Assembly (NCBI GenBank): GCA_964618175.1 | Contig: CAZTZX010000038.1 | Span: forward strand, 1 to 17,918 | Length of the DNA stretch: 17,918 bases | Direction: 5' to 3' | Origin: DTU018 sp964618175 | Lineage (GTDB): Bacteria; Bacillota; Syntrophomonadia; Syntrophomonadales; Syntrophomonadaceae | Shown: piece after piece, positions 1 through 7,567 of the stretch | Layout: every line of letters begins with the position of its first letter | Numbering within the stretch: position 1 is the stretch's first letter | Translations under genes and position numbers: made by a program | Notes under the pieces: generated by a model | Database searches by the model: none | Seen by the model: only the letters and a program-made list of their open reading frames with translations | Told to the model about the DNA's origin: nothing

Positions 1-16
1 GCGTATGATGGGCTGA

Positions 17-1120
17 TTAATCATTGAGCAGTGGTTCAATGGCAAGTATTAAGTCCTCACACTGCTGGTCAATAGCCGGAAAGTCCATAGCTTCGATATA
101 AATGCCTTCTAGCTGATCGTGCAGCTGTTTGGCCAGTTCTATCCACTCTATAGCTTCTTGGATGCCGTTTTCTAAACGTTCCCGAGCCAAGGCGATCCTC
201 TTTGCATAAGGGTTTAGAGAATCTGCCGGCAAAAGCTGGTCGAAATCCAACTGCCGCTTATAACGGGTACTGGATAGCTGTTGTGCATAGGGGAACAAAT
301 AGTCACTTACATCCACCAGAGCCCGGTTGTAGTCGGGTAGGTAAACCATATCTACCTGCAGGGGGGCAAACGGGTTATGATATATCTCAGCTCTCAGGTC
401 GGTCAGTTTTATCATGCTCACGACGTGATCTAGCACGTCTTGGACACCGCTGCCCGGACTGCCCTTGATAGCAAATAAGGCAGTATCTGACTCCAATATG
501 AGGTCAGCTTTTAATACTTTACCCGCGGGGGTAATAGCTCCGGCAAATAGATGGCGAATATCAGTATTTTCAGCTGGTGCCGTTTCTTGCAGGAAATCCT
601 TGGTCAAGGCTAGAGTATTGCGAGAGACATTTCTGTAATCGCGAACTCTTAGTGGATAAACTGACCATTCTTCCCAGGCCAAGTAGGACTCTTTTAAGCG
701 GTGATAGGCTTGCGCAAAGCAAAATGAAATCCGATCGCTGATCTCTATCACCTCAGGTCTCTGAGTCGCTATCTGGTTACGTTGCCAGTATCGGCCCAGA
801 TCAATGATTTCATCTACTGCTCCTGGATAGCGCGGGTCAACTACATGCGGGGCGGTTCCGTCCAGAACAGCTGCCTGGTGAGCGCCTATCACAATACCAT
901 CCAATGAATCGGGATCGGAAGAGCACCAGTGGTATTCAATAGCCTGACCCTTATCAAGAAAATAGGTACCTATTTGCTTGATCAAATGGGATTTACCTAC
1001 GCCCGGACCGCCTTTAAGTATAAATTTCCGTTTAACGCTGGGTTTGACCAGGTAATGATAAAATGAATAGAAACCTTGACTGGTGTTCCCGCCGGGAAAA
1101 AAGTGACGAGACTTACCCAT
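17..1120 (-). CDS. P-loop ATPase of unknown role (PRK06851-like, two-domain)
   Basis: Likely a cytoplasmic nucleotide-binding protein of 367 residues; substrate and pathway are unknown. A clear Walker A motif, GGPGVGKS, lies at about residues 37-44 counted from the chosen start. The C-terminal half looks like a second copy of the same fold, with a P-loop-like GSPGSGVQD at about 220-228 in which the usual Lys-Ser/Thr is replaced, so this second site is probably unable to hydrolyse nucleotide. The layout resembles the family annotated PRK06851 (tandem P-loop NTPase halves), recalled from memory. I chose ATG at 1118-1120 because a GGAGG lies 8 bases before it; an in-frame GTG at 1127-1129 sits inside that ribosome site and is less likely. 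The gene is divergent from recJ and stands alone on its strand. Function unassigned; the ATPase call is firm, the family name less so. Confidence 0.65.
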   Translation of the reverse strand: MGKSRHFFPGGNTSQGFYSFYHYLVKPSVKRKFILKGGPGVGKSHLIKQIGTYFLDKGQAIEYHWCSSDPDSLDGIVIGAHQAAVLDGTAPHVVDPRYPGAVDEIIDLGRYWQRNQIATQRPEVIEISDRISFCFAQAYHRLKESYLAWEEWSVYPLRVRDYRNVSRNTLALTKDFLQETAPAENTDIRHLFAGAITPAGKVLKADLILESDTALFAIKGSPGSGVQDVLDHVVSMIKLTDLRAEIYHNPFAPLQVDMVYLPDYNRALVDVSDYLFPYAQQLSSTRYKRQLDFDQLLPADSLNPYAKRIALARERLENGIQEAIEWIELAKQLHDQLEGIYIEAMDFPAIDQQCEDLILAIEPLLND

Positions 1121-1164
1121 GAAACTCACCTCCGGTTAAATAATGGTGAACTATGTATCTATGT

Positions 1165-1193
1165 ATATGATATTTTTACTATTTTCAGGTCAA
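1165..1193 (-). promoter_or_regulatory. Candidate promoter of the divergent ATPase gene
   Basis: On the minus strand, TTGACC (1188-1193) and TCATAT (1165-1170) are separated by 17 bases, a fair match to a housekeeping sigma-A promoter. It points at the ATPase gene, about 45 bases upstream of its start. The interval between the two divergent genes is AT-rich. On the + strand I see no equally good promoter for recJ. Confidence 0.35.
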
Positions 1194-1221
1194 TTTATTA
1201 TATTTTTAGGAGGCACCAATC

Positions 1222-3834
1222 TTGAGTAACTGGAAAATTGAACCGGTTGATCAAAATACCGTACAACTACTGCGGGATTCTTTACATATTTCTGAATTAC
1301 TTGCCTCCATCCTCATACGTAGGGGCATAGTCGACCCAGAGGAAGCCCGGTATTTCTTGTATGCTGACCGGAAAGATATGCAACCACCAGATGAGATACC
1401 GGGTTTGACTATGGCAGTAAGTCGAATTGCAGAGGCCGTCGAAAAGGGCCAGAGGATCGTGGTTTATGGTGATTACGATGTAGATGGAGTATGCGGCAGT
1501 GTTATTCTGTTGGAATGCCTGCGGGCTTTGGGGGCTCAGGCAGAATACTATATACCCGATAGGTTCGATGAGGGCTACGGGTTGAACTATGCGGCGGTAG
1601 AACAGCTAGCTCATCAAGGTGTACAGCTCTTGATTACGGTAGACTGTGGTATTAATTCCATTCGAGAAGTTGTCCGGGCCAGTGAGCTGGGCATGGAGGT
1701 AATTATTACTGATCATCATACCCCCGAGTCTGTTCTTCCCGAAGCTGAGGCTATCGTCAACCCCCGTCTGGGGTCGCCAGACGATTGTAAGGATCTATGC
1801 GGTGCGGGTGTGGTATTTAAGCTGGTACAGAAACTGGGTCACCAACAAATACCTGCTGATCGGTTGGATGAATGGATGGAGTTGGTTGCCCTGGCTACGG
1901 TAGCAGACATAGTACCGTTACGCGGTGATAATCGCATTCTGGTCAAAGAAGGTCTGGTCAGCATGAAGGGCACCCGACGTATCGGGTTAAAAGCGCTGTT
2001 GCAGGAAAGTAAAATAACTGGGCCAGATCTTAACGTCTACCATCTGGGTTTTATTCTGGCACCCCGTATTAATGCAGCTGGCCGCCTAAAAAGCGCCGCT
2101 CTGGCGGTCGATCTGTTAATGTCTCAAGAAGAGAGCCGTGCTGTTGCCCTGGCCAGGGAATTGTGCTTATTAAACGAGGAACGGAAACGGATCGAACAGA
2201 CGGTGGTGGAGGAGGCCGCAGCTAGCGTTGATACTATTGAGGAAAATCTTGGGCAAGGTATTTTAATGGTGGACGGAGAAAACTGGCATCCCGGCGTTAT
2301 CGGTATTGCAGCTTCCCGGTTGGTAGATAAATACCATCTGCCGGTAGTACTGGTTTCCTGGCAGGATGATCTGGGAAGAGGATCAGCCCGTAGTATCCCC
2401 GGTTTCAACTTATATGAAGCTTTGTATGCCTGCCGGGATAATCTAGAGCAGTTTGGAGGACACGCCATGGCGGCAGGTCTGTCCCTAAACCGTACGCAAA
2501 TGGAAAAGTTCCGTCAGCAACTACAGGGACAGGCCATTAATGCCCAGCCGACGGCTGATACCACGACCTATTTGGATGGGGAACTGTTTTCCAATCAGAT
2601 AAGCACTGATATAGCGCTGGAGCTAGAAAGGTTGCAACCCTTCGGGGAAGGCAATCCCGTCCCGAACTTTTTGATACACCACGACAGAATTGAACGCCCG
2701 GCACTGATGGGAGCCAATCGCAACCATTTTAGGGCTATAGTACAGCCGGGCAATCTGACCATGATTTCCTTCCGACGAGCCGAATGGATAGAGTACCCCT
2801 TGGGGGAGTGCCGTTTTGATTTGCTGGGCAATCTGGAAATCAATTCTTACCGGGGACGGACCAGCGTACAAATAAAGGCCACCCATCTTCAACCAGCCTA
2901 TAAGAAATATGGGGTGGGGAAGGATGATCACCTGGAGAGCATAATGCATCAGGCAATTGAAAGGTTGCGCCAAGGCCAGCCGACTGTGTTTACATTTCCC
3001 ACCTGCCGCGTCTTACACTATTATCAGCAGTTTTTCAGCACTATACTGCAGTCAAATAGGCTTTGTTCATTGCATGGACATCTAACTAGTGAGCAGCAAT
3101 CAACAGCTAACGCAGCTCTTAAGGCTCGGCAGCCAGCGATTTTTCTAGTAGCGGAACCTTATTGGCAGTATTTATGTAGATTAAATAACAACCAGCCCAT
3201 AAATCCTGGTTGGGTTGTGAGATTTTGGNNNNNNNNNNNNNNNNNNNNNNNNNNNNNNNNNNNNNNNNNNNNNNNNNNNNNNNNNNNNNNNNNNNNNNNN
3301 NNNNNNNNNNNNNNNNNNNNNNNNNNNNCTTACGAAAAAGAGGCTGACCAAGTGGTTCTGTTTGATCCGCCTTATAGTGAATATGAAGCTTTGATTCTAG
3401 CCCACCAGCTAGGAAGTGTGTCTGCCCCCTGCTTACTTCTGGCTGAATTTGACATAGGACAGTTAACCAGCCTGGGGGATAATCTGCGTCAAATATATCC
3501 GGAGCGTTCTCTGGTGGCTAAGATCGCGGCCTGGCTGGGCCGTCGGGCCTCAAAAGATCCTGTTTGTGAAGAACTGGAGGCTTTGGCAGCTGACATCAGC
3601 TTATCAGCCGATTCATCCATAAGTGCCCTGCAAGTCTTGAATGCACTGCGGATCATGTCTGATTTAGGGTTGTGCAGGTACCGTAAAAAGGGTAGTATTA
3701 TTGAAATAAAGGCGCTGGTTTCAAGTACGAACACCTTTGATTTGGCTGATTCAGCATTTTATAGGGAGGGGCAGGCCGAAAAGCGTGCTTTCGCCCTCTG
3801 GCAATCATGGGTAAAGGACCAACTGGCATGGTGA
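1222..3834 (+). CDS. recJ: Single-stranded-DNA-specific 5'-3' exonuclease RecJ (interrupted by assembly gap)
   Basis: RecJ degrades single-stranded DNA 5' to 3' in recombination and mismatch/base-excision repair. The DHH-family core is complete: DYDVDG at residues 84-89, a DHH motif at 164-166 in ITDHHTP, and a DHHA1 domain ending in FGGHAMAAG (GGH at 412-414). An OB-fold region follows from about residue 440. A Firmicutes-type C-terminal extension makes the protein about 870 residues, longer than the catalytic core alone. The start is TTG, chosen for AGGAGG at 1208-1213, 8 bases upstream. A run of 100 N at 3229-3328 falls in the C-terminal extension. The reading frame is open on both sides and in register if the gap is really 100 bases, but its true length is unknown. 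The rel start codon follows the stop after 7 bases, so the two are probably translationally coupled. Confidence 0.95.
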   Translation: MSNWKIEPVDQNTVQLLRDSLHISELLASILIRRGIVDPEEARYFLYADRKDMQPPDEIPGLTMAVSRIAEAVEKGQRIVVYGDYDVDGVCGSVILLECLRALGAQAEYYIPDRFDEGYGLNYAAVEQLAHQGVQLLITVDCGINSIREVVRASELGMEVIITDHHTPESVLPEAEAIVNPRLGSPDDCKDLCGAGVVFKLVQKLGHQQIPADRLDEWMELVALATVADIVPLRGDNRILVKEGLVSMKGTRRIGLKALLQESKITGPDLNVYHLGFILAPRINAAGRLKSAALAVDLLMSQEESRAVALARELCLLNEERKRIEQTVVEEAAASVDTIEENLGQGILMVDGENWHPGVIGIAASRLVDKYHLPVVLVSWQDDLGRGSARSIPGFNLYEALYACRDNLEQFGGHAMAAGLSLNRTQMEKFRQQLQGQAINAQPTADTTTYLDGELFSNQISTDIALELERLQPFGEGNPVPNFLIHHDRIERPALMGANRNHFRAIVQPGNLTMISFRRAEWIEYPLGECRFDLLGNLEINSYRGRTSVQIKATHLQPAYKKYGVGKDDHLESIMHQAIERLRQGQPTVFTFPTCRVLHYYQQFFSTILQSNRLCSLHGHLTSEQQSTANAALKARQPAIFLVAEPYWQYLCRLNNNQPINPGWVVRFWXXXXXXXXXXXXXXXXXXXXXXXXXXXXXXXXXXYEKEADQVVLFDPPYSEYEALILAHQLGSVSAPCLLLAEFDIGQLTSLGDNLRQIYPERSLVAKIAAWLGRRASKDPVCEELEALAADISLSADSSISALQVLNALRIMSDLGLCRYRKKGSIIEIKALVSSTNTFDLADSAFYREGQAEKRAFALWQSWVKDQLAW
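3229..3328. other. Assembly gap of 100 N inside recJ
   Basis: Exactly 100 undetermined bases, the conventional filler for a scaffold gap of unknown size. It hides about 33 codons of recJ, or more or fewer. It is not a biological feature. Confidence 0.99.
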
Positions 3835-3841
3835 TAAGTAA

Positions 3842-6025
3842 ATGGGATTACAGCTTATTATTGAACGGATAAAAAAATATGATCAAGCTGCTAACCTGGA
3901 GCTGATTGAAAAAGCCTTCAACCAGGCTCAAATGGCACATGCTGGCCAAAAAAGAATTTCTGGAGAGCCCTATATAATTCACCCGGTAGAAGTTGCTCTC
4001 ATACTGACAGAAATCGAAATGGACTCAGCCTCAATTTGTGCTGCCCTTTTGCATGACGTCATTGAAGATACCGATATGAGCTATTTTACGGTAATTCAAG
4101 AATTTGGAGAAGAGATAGCTCTGCTGGTAGATGGGGTCACCAAATTAAGCCGCATAAATTTCAAGTCCAAAGAAGATGCTCAGGCTGAAAATTTGCGTAA
4201 GATGTTTATAGCCATGGCTAAAGATATTCGAGTTATATTAATTAAATTGGCTGACCGCTTACATAATATGCGTACTCTTCAGTTTCAGAATGAACGCAAG
4301 CAGAAAGAAATCGCCCAGGAAACCATGGAGATATTTGCTCCACTAGCGCATCGCCTGGGGATTTTCAAGTTTAAATGGGAATTAGAAGATTTGTCTTTTT
4401 ATTATCTGGAACCGGAGATATATTATGAGATTGCCAAGCGCTTGAAACAAAAGCGCAAGGAGCGCGAGGACTACGTCCATGATCTGTTACAGCAGATAAG
4501 TGAAGGGCTCGAACAAATAGCGATCAAGGCTGATATCGAAGGCCGACCTAAGAATATCTACAGTATTTACAAAAAAATGCTCAAACAGGGCAAAGACATC
4601 GATGAAATATATGATAAAATCGCTATCCGGGTAGTGGTCAACGATGAGCGTGACTGCTATGGGGTGCTGGGCATAATTCATACCATGTGGAAGCCGCTGC
4701 CAGGCAGATTCAAGGATTATATAGCGACTCCCAAACCTAATCTCTATCAATCTTTGCATACTACCATGATCGGCAAGGGCGGGGAACCCTTTGAAGTGCA
4801 GATTCGTACCTGGGAAATGCATCGCACCGCCGAATACGGTATCGCCGCCCATTGGCGCTACAAAGAAGGGGTGAATCCCAAAGACAAGAAGTTTGATGAG
4901 AAACTGTCTTGGCTGCGCCAAATTCTAGAGTGGCAACAGGAAGTAAAAGATACCAGTGAATTTATGGAGTCATTAAAGATAGATCTTTTTGATGACACGG
5001 TATTCGTTTTTTCGCCTAAAGGTAAAGTTATCGAACTTCCCAAAGGTGCCTGTCCGGTCGATTTTGCCTATCGGGTTCATACTGAAGTAGGTCATCAGTG
5101 CACCGGAGCTAAGGTGAATGGACGTATAGTGCCGCTTGACTTTCCTCTGGCCAATGGCGACATAGTGGAAATACTGACGTCCAAGAGTTCGGCCGGTCCC
5201 AGCTATGATTGGCTTAACTTCGTAAAAACTTCTTCGGCCAAGAGCCGTATCAAGCAGTGGTTCAACCGTGAGAAGCGTCAGGCCAATATCCTAAAAGGAC
5301 ATGATCTGCTGGAAAAGGAACTGCGCAAAAAGCATTTCAGCACCAAGGAGTTTTTGAGTGAAGATAAGCTGGTTGAGGTAGCCCGACGCTTTGGACTCAA
5401 TTCGGCTGACGACCTATATGCGGCCATAGGTGACGGCAACGTTACTGTCAATCAAGTCCTAAACAAACAAAAAGAATTGTATTTTCACGATGCTCAGGTT
5501 GAAGATATCGTGCCGCTTAATATCCCCACCCAGGTCATACCGCATCGGGATAGGGATACTAGTTCTTTGCGCATTAAGGGTGTGGATGATGTGTTTTTTC
5601 GGCTATCCCGCTGCTGCAATCCTCTGCCCGGTGACCAAGTGTCAGGCTACATCACCAGGGGGCGGGGAGTGTCTGTACATCGCCAGGATTGCCCCAATCT
5701 ACATAATTATTTACGCACGGAAAAAGACCGCATCATTGATGTAGAATGGGCTGAAGAACGCGGTATCTATACGGTGGAACTGGAAGTGAAGGCGATGGAT
5801 CGCCCTCACTTGACTACTGATGTAATGGGTGTCATAGCTGATATGCGGATCCCCATTTTATCGGTGTTCTCCCGGGCTACTAAAAATGATCTGGCTATTA
5901 TGAACTTAAAGCTGGAGATTAAGGATATATCACATATGTATGCTGTTGTACAGCGCATTCAAAAAATTAAGGACGTTTTTGAAGTACGCCGGGTATTACC
6001 GGGAGAGGTCAGAGGTGAGTCGTAA
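3842..6025 (+). CDS. rel: Bifunctional (p)ppGpp synthetase/hydrolase Rel
   Basis: Makes and degrades the stringent-response alarmone (p)ppGpp, acting on the ribosome when uncharged tRNA accumulates. At 727 residues it has the full long-RSH layout. The N-terminal HD hydrolase carries HD at 71-72 and ED at 75-76. The synthetase domain contains RFKDY (289-293), then FEVQIRT. A TGS domain spans roughly 383-445. A zinc-finger region has C591, C592, H613 and C617. A C-terminal ACT domain spans about 645-722. The basic RxKD loop (RFKD) rather than acidic ExDD, together with the intact HD site, marks a bifunctional Rel rather than a synthetase-only RelA. The start is the first ATG after an in-frame stop, with only a weak GGTGA before it, so coupling to recJ is likely. 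The stop overlaps the dtd start (TAATG). In B. subtilis apt lies between recJ and relA; here it is absent. Confidence 0.96.
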   Translation: MGLQLIIERIKKYDQAANLELIEKAFNQAQMAHAGQKRISGEPYIIHPVEVALILTEIEMDSASICAALLHDVIEDTDMSYFTVIQEFGEEIALLVDGVTKLSRINFKSKEDAQAENLRKMFIAMAKDIRVILIKLADRLHNMRTLQFQNERKQKEIAQETMEIFAPLAHRLGIFKFKWELEDLSFYYLEPEIYYEIAKRLKQKRKEREDYVHDLLQQISEGLEQIAIKADIEGRPKNIYSIYKKMLKQGKDIDEIYDKIAIRVVVNDERDCYGVLGIIHTMWKPLPGRFKDYIATPKPNLYQSLHTTMIGKGGEPFEVQIRTWEMHRTAEYGIAAHWRYKEGVNPKDKKFDEKLSWLRQILEWQQEVKDTSEFMESLKIDLFDDTVFVFSPKGKVIELPKGACPVDFAYRVHTEVGHQCTGAKVNGRIVPLDFPLANGDIVEILTSKSSAGPSYDWLNFVKTSSAKSRIKQWFNREKRQANILKGHDLLEKELRKKHFSTKEFLSEDKLVEVARRFGLNSADDLYAAIGDGNVTVNQVLNKQKELYFHDAQVEDIVPLNIPTQVIPHRDRDTSSLRIKGVDDVFFRLSRCCNPLPGDQVSGYITRGRGVSVHRQDCPNLHNYLRTEKDRIIDVEWAEERGIYTVELEVKAMDRPHLTTDVMGVIADMRIPILSVFSRATKNDLAIMNLKLEIKDISHMYAVVQRIQKIKDVFEVRRVLPGEVRGES

Positions 6026-6474
6026 TGAGGGCTGTTGTACAAAGAACTCGTTGCAGCAAGGTCTTAGTTGATCAACAGGTAGTAGGCCAAGCTGGATTTG
6101 GCCTTACCGTACTGTTGGGAATCAAATGCGGCGACCAGGTCACGGATGCGGAGTATATGATTGAGAAGATAATCAATTTAAGGATATTTGAAGACGACCA
6201 AGGTAAGATGAATCGGTCACTGCTGGACTGCCAAGGGGAGATGCTGCTGGTAAGTCAGTTCACTTTGTATGGTGATGCTAGGCGGGGCAGGCGTCCTGGC
6301 TTTTCCGATGCGGAGCTTCCCGAACTGGCCCAGCCATTGTTTGAACAGTGCCTTCAATTGGTAAAAGATAAGGGCATAAGAGTGGAAACGGGTATATTTG
6401 GAGAACATATGGTCGTTACTATGGACAATGATGGACCATGTACTATCATATTAGACAGTGAGAGAAATTTTTAA
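6025..6474 (+). CDS. dtd: D-aminoacyl-tRNA deacylase
   Basis: Hydrolyses D-amino acids wrongly attached to tRNA, recycling the tRNA; a cytoplasmic homodimer. At 149 residues it matches the family's normal length. The two signature motifs are present: SQFTLYGD at 77-84 and the C-terminal NDGPCT at 135-140, which contains the Gly-cisPro pair that screens chirality in this family (usual form NxGPVT, so Cys replaces Val here). The start ATG overlaps the rel stop by one base, with AGAGGTGAG just upstream. rel-dtd adjacency is common in Firmicutes and indicates one transcript. Confidence 0.95.
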   Translation: MRAVVQRTRCSKVLVDQQVVGQAGFGLTVLLGIKCGDQVTDAEYMIEKIINLRIFEDDQGKMNRSLLDCQGEMLLVSQFTLYGDARRGRRPGFSDAELPELAQPLFEQCLQLVKDKGIRVETGIFGEHMVVTMDNDGPCTIILDSERNF

Positions 6475-6489
6475 GGAGGGCGTGCCAAA

Positions 6490-7110
6490 GTGATATTGAA
6501 AGGGCTGGAGATCAACACCATGGGAGTAAACTGCTATATTGTTGGTTGTGAGGAGACCAAAGAAGTAGCAGTTATAGATCCCGGCGGCAATCCTAAAGGA
6601 ATAGTCAAGCTATTGCAAGAGGAGGGACTCACTGCCGTATATATTATCAACACACATGGACACATTGATCATATCGGTGGCAACCGGGGAGTCAAGGAAG
6701 CCACTGATGCCAAGGTATTGATCCATGAAGGTGATGCGAAAATGCTGGTTAATCCGGCCTCCAATTTCTCGCTTTTAATGGGCAGCAAAGTGACCAGTCC
6801 TGCTGCTGACCAATTTATGAACGACGGAGATGTGATTAAGATAGGAAATACCGTGGAACTGGAAGTCATTCATACCCCAGGGCACAGCCCCGGAGGAGTC
6901 TGCTTAAAATCGGGCGACATTATTTTTGTGGGTGACACCCTATTTCAGGGTTCTATCGGGAGAACGGATTTTCCAGGAGGCTCTTACAACCAACTGATCA
7001 AAAATATCAAAGAGCGTTTGCTCTGTTATGATGATGAAGTGGTCTGTTATCCAGGACATGGTCCGGCAACTACCATTGGTTTTGAGCGTCAGCACAATCC
7101 TTTTTTATAA
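6490..7110 (+). CDS. Metallo-beta-lactamase-fold hydrolase (glyoxalase II-like)
   Basis: A 206-residue cytoplasmic hydrolase of the metallo-beta-lactamase superfamily, small glyoxalase II-like branch (similar to B. subtilis YqgX). The dinuclear metal site is complete: THGHIDH at 55-61, H132 in GHSPGG, D149 in GDTLF, and H190 in YPGHGP. There is no C-terminal substrate-recognition domain of classical human-type glyoxalase II, so the thioester substrate is unknown. The GTG start at 6490 is set by AAGGAGGG (6473-6480) ending 9 bases upstream; the nearby GTG at 6482 is out of frame. It follows dtd by 15 bases and appears to close this transcript. No clear terminator follows; the next 460 bases are the T-box leader. 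Confidence 0.88.
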   Translation: MILKGLEINTMGVNCYIVGCEETKEVAVIDPGGNPKGIVKLLQEEGLTAVYIINTHGHIDHIGGNRGVKEATDAKVLIHEGDAKMLVNPASNFSLLMGSKVTSPAADQFMNDGDVIKIGNTVELEVIHTPGHSPGGVCLKSGDIIFVGDTLFQGSIGRTDFPGGSYNQLIKNIKERLLCYDDEVVCYPGHGPATTIGFERQHNPFL

Positions 7111-7115
7111 AACTC

Positions 7116-7145
7116 TTTACAAATGTTATGTGATCGTGCTATTAT
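7116..7145 (+). promoter_or_regulatory. Candidate sigma-A promoter of the T-box leader
   Basis: TTTACA (7116-7121) and TATTAT (7140-7145) with an 18-base spacer. It lies 5 bases after the stop of the metallohydrolase gene. Transcription would start near 7152, just ahead of the T-box Stem I, which is where a leader promoter is expected. Confidence 0.6.
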
Positions 7146-7169
7146 GTTTTTCAATTACACAAACTAAAT

Positions 7170-7445
7170 GCCTTGAACAAGTAAAGTAGAAGTAGGGAAC
7201 TGTTCAGAGAGGAGATGCCATCGGCTGAAAGCATCTCTATAGGGAAGTACTTTGAAGTTCACTTGGGAGCACCCGGCTGAAACCATTGATGGAAAGTAGG
7301 CCGAGGCGGAATCTTCCACCGTTAAAAGGAAGGGGATATCGGATTCAACCTGTATCCTTGCCAAGCGGGCCGATTAGGCAACATGGGTGGTACCGCGGGA
7401 AGACAACTTCTCGTCCCAGTAGGGATGAGGAGTTTTTTGTTTTTG
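7170..7445 (+). promoter_or_regulatory. T-box riboswitch, specifier UUC (tRNA-Phe)
   Basis: Leader RNA that senses uncharged tRNA and allows transcription only when charging is low. The apical Stem I shows the AG-rich bulge AGAGAG (7206-7211), then a perfect 7-bp stem GAGATGC/GCATCTC (7212-7218 with 7231-7237) closing a 12-base loop that contains the conserved GGCTG. The 3' side of Stem I reads GAAG-TTC-ACTTGGGAGC, placing the specifier codon UUC (Phe) at 7258-7260, followed by the usual A. Further hairpins follow (Stem II/III region, about 7330-7381). The T-box core GGGTGGTACCGCGG is at 7385-7398; its TGGT bulge fits a tRNA with discriminator A, as tRNA-Phe has. The terminator is annotated separately. 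A Phe sensor ahead of aroF-pheA makes functional sense. The T-box call is firm; the codon is read by pattern, without a computed fold. Confidence 0.9.
7405..7445 (+). terminator. First T-box terminator hairpin
   Basis: The 13-bp stem AACTTCTCGTCCC (7405-7417) pairs with GGGATGAGGAGTT (7422-7434) through Watson-Crick and G-U pairs, with loop AGTA. It is followed by TTTTTTGTTTTT. Its 5' arm overlaps the sequence needed for the antiterminator, as expected of a T-box. Confidence 0.9.
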
Positions 7446-7469
7446 CAGGGGGGTCTCGTATCTTTTTAG

Positions 7470-7513
7470 AGCGGGCTTTAATAAAGCCAATCTGGGTGGT
7501 ACCGCGGGAAGTT
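7470..7513 (+). promoter_or_regulatory. Second, partial T-box unit (antiterminator only, no Stem I)
   Basis: A second T-box core, GGGTGGTACCGCGG, at 7494-7507 lies 109 bases after the first. The two copies share the identical 19-mer TGGGTGGTACCGCGGGAAG (7384-7402 and 7493-7511). Upstream is a short hairpin GGCTTT-AAT-AAAGCC (7474-7488). The shared AGCGGGC (7364-7370 and 7470-7476) suggests that the copied segment begins there. The roughly 25 bases between the first terminator and this unit are far too few for a Stem I or specifier loop, so this is a duplicate of the expression platform alone. Confidence 0.85.
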
Positions 7514-7553
7514 AAACCTCTCGTCCCTTGTGGATGAGGGGTTTTTATTTTTA
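7514..7553 (+). terminator. Second T-box terminator hairpin
   Basis: AAACCTCTCGTCC (7514-7526) pairs over 13 positions (with G-U pairs) with GGATGAGGGGTTT (7532-7544), loop CTTGT, followed by a T-rich tract to 7553. It ends just before the aroF ribosome site GGAGGTGAG (7555-7563). Confidence 0.88.
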
Positions 7554-7567
7554 TGGAGGTGAGCTAA

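Noticed and set aside
1127..1129. GTG as the start of the divergent ATPase gene
   Set aside because: It lies inside the GGAGG ribosome site region; the ATG 9 bases further in has ideal spacing.
1175..1203. TTTACT-N17-TTATAT as a recJ promoter
   Set aside because: Transcription would begin at about 1210, inside the recJ ribosome binding site (1208-1213), leaving no usable leader.
4487..4921. 144-codon minus-strand frame inside rel
   Set aside because: It is fully contained in a well-supported gene with conserved catalytic motifs on the other strand.
7286..7537. 83-codon + strand reading frame across the T-box leader, and a minus-strand frame at 7478-7921
   Set aside because: Both run through conserved riboswitch and terminator elements and lack ribosome sites, so they are chance frames.
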